NCBI GenBank assembly: GCA_030668045.1
Contig: DAOUUR010000061.1
Coordinates: forward strand, 1 to 9,322
Source of the DNA: a bacterium
Lineage (GTDB): Bacteria; Zixibacteria; MSB-5A5; GN15; FEB-12
Length of the DNA: 9,322 nucleotides
Direction: 5' to 3'
A program made the translations under genes and the position numbers. Of this stretch, positions 5,992 through 9,322 are shown in pieces. The notes under the pieces were generated by a model. That model had not been told where the DNA came from. It saw nothing but the letters and a program-made list of their open reading frames with translations, and searched no databases. Within the stretch, counting starts at the first letter, position 1. Each line of letters begins with the position of its first letter.

Positions 5992-7281
5992 ATGAGACGG
6001 TCAAACCAATATCATAAGCGTATCAGGGCATTGCGACCGGTCGCGGTTCTCTCGATCCTGATTATCCTGGCAGCAACAACCACGGCTCTCGCTGCCGGTG
6101 GTCTCTCTACGGCGCGAAGCGTCGCTATGGGTGGCGCCTACATCGGGCTGGCTAGTGGGTACGATGCGGCCAAGTACAATCCGGCCAATCTCGGTTTCAT
6201 GGAATATCGTACCACCGGTATCGAGCTGGCCGGAGTTGGCACCAGTATCTCCAACAACTCTTTCACGCTGAATGACTACAACACCTATACCGGTGCTTAT
6301 CTCACCTCGAAGGATAAGCAGGACATTCTGGGGAAGATTCCAAGCGAAGGGTTGAAGCTGGGTATTGATGCCGAAGCAACGGCTCTTGGTTTCTCCACCG
6401 GTCCCTGGGCGTTGACGACAACCGGTACGGCTTCGGCAGCCATTAATCTCAACAAGGACATCGTTGATCTTATCCTCAATGGCAACACCGTGGTAGACAC
6501 TCTCTCTATACAGGGATCGTACTCCGATGCTTTTGGCTACGCCTCGGTAGGATTTTCCTACGGTACGCAAGTTGCCCAGTTGGGTTCCAAGCGGCTGTCG
6601 GTTGGTGCCACGGCTCGGTACATCAAAGGTCTAGGGATCGAACGTGTAATTGAGATGGAGGGACTGGCTACTACTCACGATTTGGGATTTGCCGGACAGG
6701 GAGAGGTTATTGCCCAGACAGCCACCGGCGGAAAAGGGTACGCGCTTGATCTCGGTGCGGCATTGAGAATTGGCAATCATCATACTATCGGACTGAGTAT
6801 CAGAAACATCGTCAGCTCGATAACGTGGGATAAGGACACCGAAGAGCACGGCTACATTTTCCAATTCGACAGCATGACGGTTGATAACTCCGATGACGAT
6901 GAGATCATCAATTCCACAGAATACACTGAGGATATCCCATCATTTAAGACGACTCTCCCCTCAGAAATGACGTTGGGGTTTGCTAAGACCTCCGGCAATT
7001 TCATCTGGGCAATCGACTACATCCAGGGATTCCGCAAAGAAGCCGCCGGCGCCTCCACCAAACCACGCATGGCTCTGGGAATCGAGTGGTCGCCTATCAG
7101 CTTCATGCCGTTCCGCGCCGGTTTGTCTACCGGTGGCAATCGTAATTCGGCGTTCTCATTCGGATCAGGCTTCGAGATATCTGCCTTCTATCTGGATTTC
7201 GCCGCCGTTATCGGTTCCTCGTTCTCGGGTTACTCGTCCAAGGGTGCCGACCTGGCCATCTCAACCGGTTTGAACTTCTAA
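5992..7281 (+). CDS. outer-membrane beta-barrel protein, PorV/FadL-like (TraF_2 or DUF5723-type)
   Basis: The 429-residue protein has a signal peptide (basic RRSNQYHKRIRALR, hydrophobic core about residues 17-31, cleavage at ALA|AG near 34-35). The mature start has the signature ARSVAMGGAYIGLASG followed by YNPANLGF, shared by PorV, FadL/OmpP1-like, TraF_2 and DUF5723 barrels. The rest alternates Gly/aromatic amphipathic strands. The chain ends in ISTGLNF, with the terminal Phe expected of a BAM-inserted barrel. GGGGG at 5981-5985 gives a ribosome site 6 nt before the ATG. It sits between the repeat protein (12-nt gap) and the secreted protease (16-nt gap). In T9SS, PorV-type barrels shuttle cargo to the sortase, so a role in displaying its neighbours is possible. 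Which barrel subfamily it belongs to is uncertain. Confidence 0.75.
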   Translation: MRRSNQYHKRIRALRPVAVLSILIILAATTTALAAGGLSTARSVAMGGAYIGLASGYDAAKYNPANLGFMEYRTTGIELAGVGTSISNNSFTLNDYNTYTGAYLTSKDKQDILGKIPSEGLKLGIDAEATALGFSTGPWALTTTGTASAAINLNKDIVDLILNGNTVVDTLSIQGSYSDAFGYASVGFSYGTQVAQLGSKRLSVGATARYIKGLGIERVIEMEGLATTHDLGFAGQGEVIAQTATGGKGYALDLGAALRIGNHHTIGLSIRNIVSSITWDKDTEEHGYIFQFDSMTVDNSDDDEIINSTEYTEDIPSFKTTLPSEMTLGFAKTSGNFIWAIDYIQGFRKEAAGASTKPRMALGIEWSPISFMPFRAGLSTGGNRNSAFSFGSGFEISAFYLDFAAVIGSSFSGYSSKGADLAISTGLNF

Positions 7282-7297
7282 GGCGGATCGAGCCATC

Positions 7298-9028
7298 ATG
7301 CGAAATGCGGTCACAACATACGAAAGCTGGAAAAATCTTCTCCTGTGTTACCTCCTGCTGATGGCAGGCGTGGGCGGCGCTGTGGCAGCGCCGCCCCACC
7401 CCGAACAGGTGAAGCAAATCGCTGCCGGCAAAGCGACCGCGCCGTACTATCTATCGCATCTGGATGAACTCAGGGATCGGGGCTTTAACGCTCCCTACAA
7501 CCCCTGTGTCAATAAATTCGACGACCAACCACTATCGCTGTCACCCGTCGCGGGCAGCACTGTCAACATGCTTGCGGTCGTGGTGGACTTCACCGATTAT
7601 CCTCGTTCGGTAAATGCCACTTTCTTCGACACATTGATTTTCGGCGAGGAAGGAACGACCGTACGAGACTACTACCACGAGATATCGTTCGGCCAGATTG
7701 ACCTGACCGCTACGGACAAACCTTCATCTATCGGCTGGATAACGGCACCTCAGACATACAGCTACTACGTGGACGGCCAGAATGGTACGGGCGACTATCC
7801 ACGCAACACCCAGAAACTTGTTGAGGATGTCGTTGATCTGATCGACGCCTCTGTTGATTTTTCCCAGTACGACAATGATGGCGACAGTTTTGTTGATAAC
7901 CTCATGGTAATTCACAGTGGTGTCGGCGCCGAATACACAGGTGGCTCCAGTGATGATATCTGGTCACACAAGTACGCCATCACACCAAGGAAAAAAGATG
8001 GCGTCTACATCAGTACCTACACCGTTCAACCAGAATACTGGTCAACGCCGGGCGATATGACAATCGGCGTTTATGCGCACGAACTCGGCCATGTCTTTGG
8101 TTTGCCCGATCTCTACGATACCGACTACTCGTCAAAAGGAATTGGCAAGTGGGGGTTGATGTCGTACGGAAGTTGGAACGGCCCGCGTGGACAGGGCGGC
8201 TCCCCGGCTCATCCGTGTGCGTGGAGTCGAGCCGCACTGGGCGTGGCTACCGTCCAGACTGTAACGCAGAGCACTTACGGTCAGATCATGTCTGATGTGG
8301 CAACCTCAGGACAGGTCTTTAAGGTCCCCTCGGCAGTCGGTGGAGGGGATGAGTATTTCCTGGTGGAGTACCGCAAGAAGACTTTATACGATTCGTATCT
8401 TCCTGGCGAAGGTTTGCTGGTATGGCATATCGACGAGAGCAAAAGCAATAACTGCTCAGAGTGGTGGCCCGAAGGTGGACAATCCAGTCACTACAAAGTG
8501 GCCCTGGAGCAAGCCGATGGTTATTTCGACATGGAAAAGAACTACAACCACGGTGATGGTGGTGATCCCTTCCCCGGATCAAGCGGCGCAACAAATTTCA
8601 ACGTATCCGGCAGCCCTTCAAGTCTGAGCTACGGTGGACAGTCCACCGGGGTAGCTATCGAGAACATCTCCGTTTCGACCAACGAGGCCGCAGCTGATTT
8701 GATCGTAGATGAAAGCGCGATCGCTGCCGGACAACTTGTACAGATTCCACAAAGTATCGAACTGGGACAAAATTACCCAAATCCATTTAACCCTGTTACG
8801 ACAATCCGCTTCTCCAATCAATTTGATGCTCAGGTCAAGCTGGAGATAATAAATATCCTTGGACAAAATGTCGCCACCATTCTGGACGAGTATCTTTCGG
8901 CGGGAAGCCACAGTGTTATATGGGAAGCCTGCGACTACGGCGGCGCACCAGTTGCGTCGGGTGTCTATTTCTACAAGATGTCAGCAGGTACACAAAGAGC
9001 AACAAAGCGGATGTTGCTGGTCAGATAG
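7298..9028 (+). CDS. secreted M6-family zinc metalloprotease with T9SS C-terminal sorting domain
   Basis: This 576-residue extracellular protease is related to immune inhibitor A. A signal peptide spans about residues 1-30 (AVA|A). The M6 domain starts near 85 with MLAVVVDFTDYP (91-102). DNDGDSFVDN (192-201) is the usual acidic, probably calcium-binding loop. The zinc site is HELGHVFGLPD, with H261, E262, H265, G268 and D271, and the Met-turn is at M288 in WGLMSYGSW. The catalytic set is intact. The domain continues past VEYRKK and VWHIDES. From about 485 comes a T9SS type A-like sorting domain: QNYPNPFNP (491-499), ILGQNVATI, GVYFYKMSAG, and a C-terminus in KRMLLVR. This should direct passage across the outer membrane and attachment or release by PorU. 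Its ribosome site is weak (GAG 5 nt before the ATG), suggesting coupling to the barrel gene 16 nt upstream. Substrate is unknown. Confidence 0.9.
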   Translation: MRNAVTTYESWKNLLLCYLLLMAGVGGAVAAPPHPEQVKQIAAGKATAPYYLSHLDELRDRGFNAPYNPCVNKFDDQPLSLSPVAGSTVNMLAVVVDFTDYPRSVNATFFDTLIFGEEGTTVRDYYHEISFGQIDLTATDKPSSIGWITAPQTYSYYVDGQNGTGDYPRNTQKLVEDVVDLIDASVDFSQYDNDGDSFVDNLMVIHSGVGAEYTGGSSDDIWSHKYAITPRKKDGVYISTYTVQPEYWSTPGDMTIGVYAHELGHVFGLPDLYDTDYSSKGIGKWGLMSYGSWNGPRGQGGSPAHPCAWSRAALGVATVQTVTQSTYGQIMSDVATSGQVFKVPSAVGGGDEYFLVEYRKKTLYDSYLPGEGLLVWHIDESKSNNCSEWWPEGGQSSHYKVALEQADGYFDMEKNYNHGDGGDPFPGSSGATNFNVSGSPSSLSYGGQSTGVAIENISVSTNEAAADLIVDESAIAAGQLVQIPQSIELGQNYPNPFNPVTTIRFSNQFDAQVKLEIINILGQNVATILDEYLSAGSHSVIWEACDYGGAPVASGVYFYKMSAGTQRATKRMLLVR

Positions 9029-9082
9029 GCAAGCTAATTCATTCGGAATTGACAGATTACTCCCCCAGTATATCTGCATAGA

Positions 9083-9106
9083 ATCCGATCCCGCGTGGGA
9101 CCGGAT
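9083..9106. terminator. hairpin between convergent genes, possible terminator
   Basis: ATCCGATCCC (9083-9092) and GGGACCGGAT (9097-9106) form a 10-bp stem with one A/C mismatch and a GCGT tetraloop, 54 nt after the protease stop. The rightward flank ATATTT gives a minimal T-run. The leftward flank (TCTATGC) has none. It most likely ends the three-gene operon. The rest of 9029-9118 shows only a weak AATTC/GAATT symmetry at 9036-9050. Confidence 0.45.
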
Positions 9107-9118
9107 ATTTCACCCAGA

Positions 9119-9322
9119 TCAGTCTGAGAAACCGGAACCTGATACTACCGGCGTGCCGATATCTAGCTGATCCCTCTGCGACTTTTTATAGTGCGTATGA
9201 CAACTCTTACACCGTTTTGGTTCCTCGGTGTAACCACGCTCTACAAAGTACTGCTGTGCGGCCGAAGTAAATACAAATTCCTCTTTGCATTCACTGCATA
9301 CAAGAAACTTCGGCTCAAAACC
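9119..9322 (-). CDS. zinc-ribbon protein (zf-trcl-like), 5' end beyond the window
   Basis: An open frame enters from the right edge and ends at TGA (9121-9119), giving 67 residues without its start. It reads VCSECKEEFVFTSAAQQYF, then VERGYTEEPKRCKSCHTHY. This has two CxxC pairs (visible residues 9/12 and 38/41) and closely fits the small zinc-ribbon family whose consensus is C-x2-C-x-x-EFVFT-x-x-EQ-x-F-x3-G-F-x2-EPKRC-x2-C. The tail, from about KKSQRDQLD onward, is polar. Members are short (roughly 50-110 residues), so little is probably missing. Function is unknown; nucleic-acid or protein binding is the usual guess. It converges on the protease gene with 90 nt between stops. Confidence 0.8.
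   Translation of the reverse strand, partial: GFEPKFLVCSECKEEFVFTSAAQQYFVERGYTEEPKRCKSCHTHYKKSQRDQLDIGTPVVSGSGFSD

Noticed and set aside
6001..6570. 189-residue minus-strand frame inside the barrel gene
   Set aside because: It lies wholly antisense to a convincing outer-membrane barrel gene with signal peptide and family motif, and shows no motif of its own.
8078..8110. Thermolysin-type (M4) assignment from the HExxH motif
   Set aside because: The extended HExxHxxGxxD motif, the following Met-turn and the acidic DNDGDSFVDN loop fit M6 proteases, not M4.

Overview
The window looks like a chromosomal segment of an uncultured bacterium of the FCB superphylum, perhaps Zixibacteria-like. This is inferred from a secreted protease ending in a type IX secretion (T9SS) C-terminal sorting domain with a QNYPNPFNP motif, a PorV/FadL-like outer-membrane barrel beside it, and beta-rich envelope proteins of a style common in that group. 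No rRNA, tRNA or universal marker gene is present, so the phylum assignment is tentative. There is no CRISPR array, transposase or phage gene.

Layout. Positions 1-226 hold no gene. They contain two inverted copies of a REP-like palindrome with compensated arm changes, then a possible promoter. A membrane GT-C glycosyltransferase fused to four C-terminal TPRs (227-2080, +) converges on a QueT-type transporter S component (2120-2626, -). Upstream of queT on the same strand, after an 89-nt structured leader, lies a WYL-domain transcriptional regulator (2716-3672, -). Its sigma70-like promoter (TTGCAC-17-TATATT) sits in a 237-nt divergent intergenic region next to a perfect 7-4-7 palindrome.

From 3910 rightward, three genes with 12- and 16-nt spacers form one probable operon: a 689-residue exported beta-protein built from four units of about 130 residues, a 429-residue outer-membrane barrel, and a 576-residue M6-family zinc metalloprotease with a T9SS sorting domain. 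A hairpin follows. The left end of a convergent gene (9119-9322, -) then runs off the window; it encodes a small CxxC...CxxC zinc-ribbon protein.

The three-gene operon is the most interesting unit. A large anchored repeat protein, an outer-membrane barrel and a secreted protease are co-transcribed, and the cargo and barrel classes match those of T9SS surface display. The divergent WYL regulator is a candidate controller of this operon, of queT, or of itself. That link is inferred from arrangement and palindromes only.
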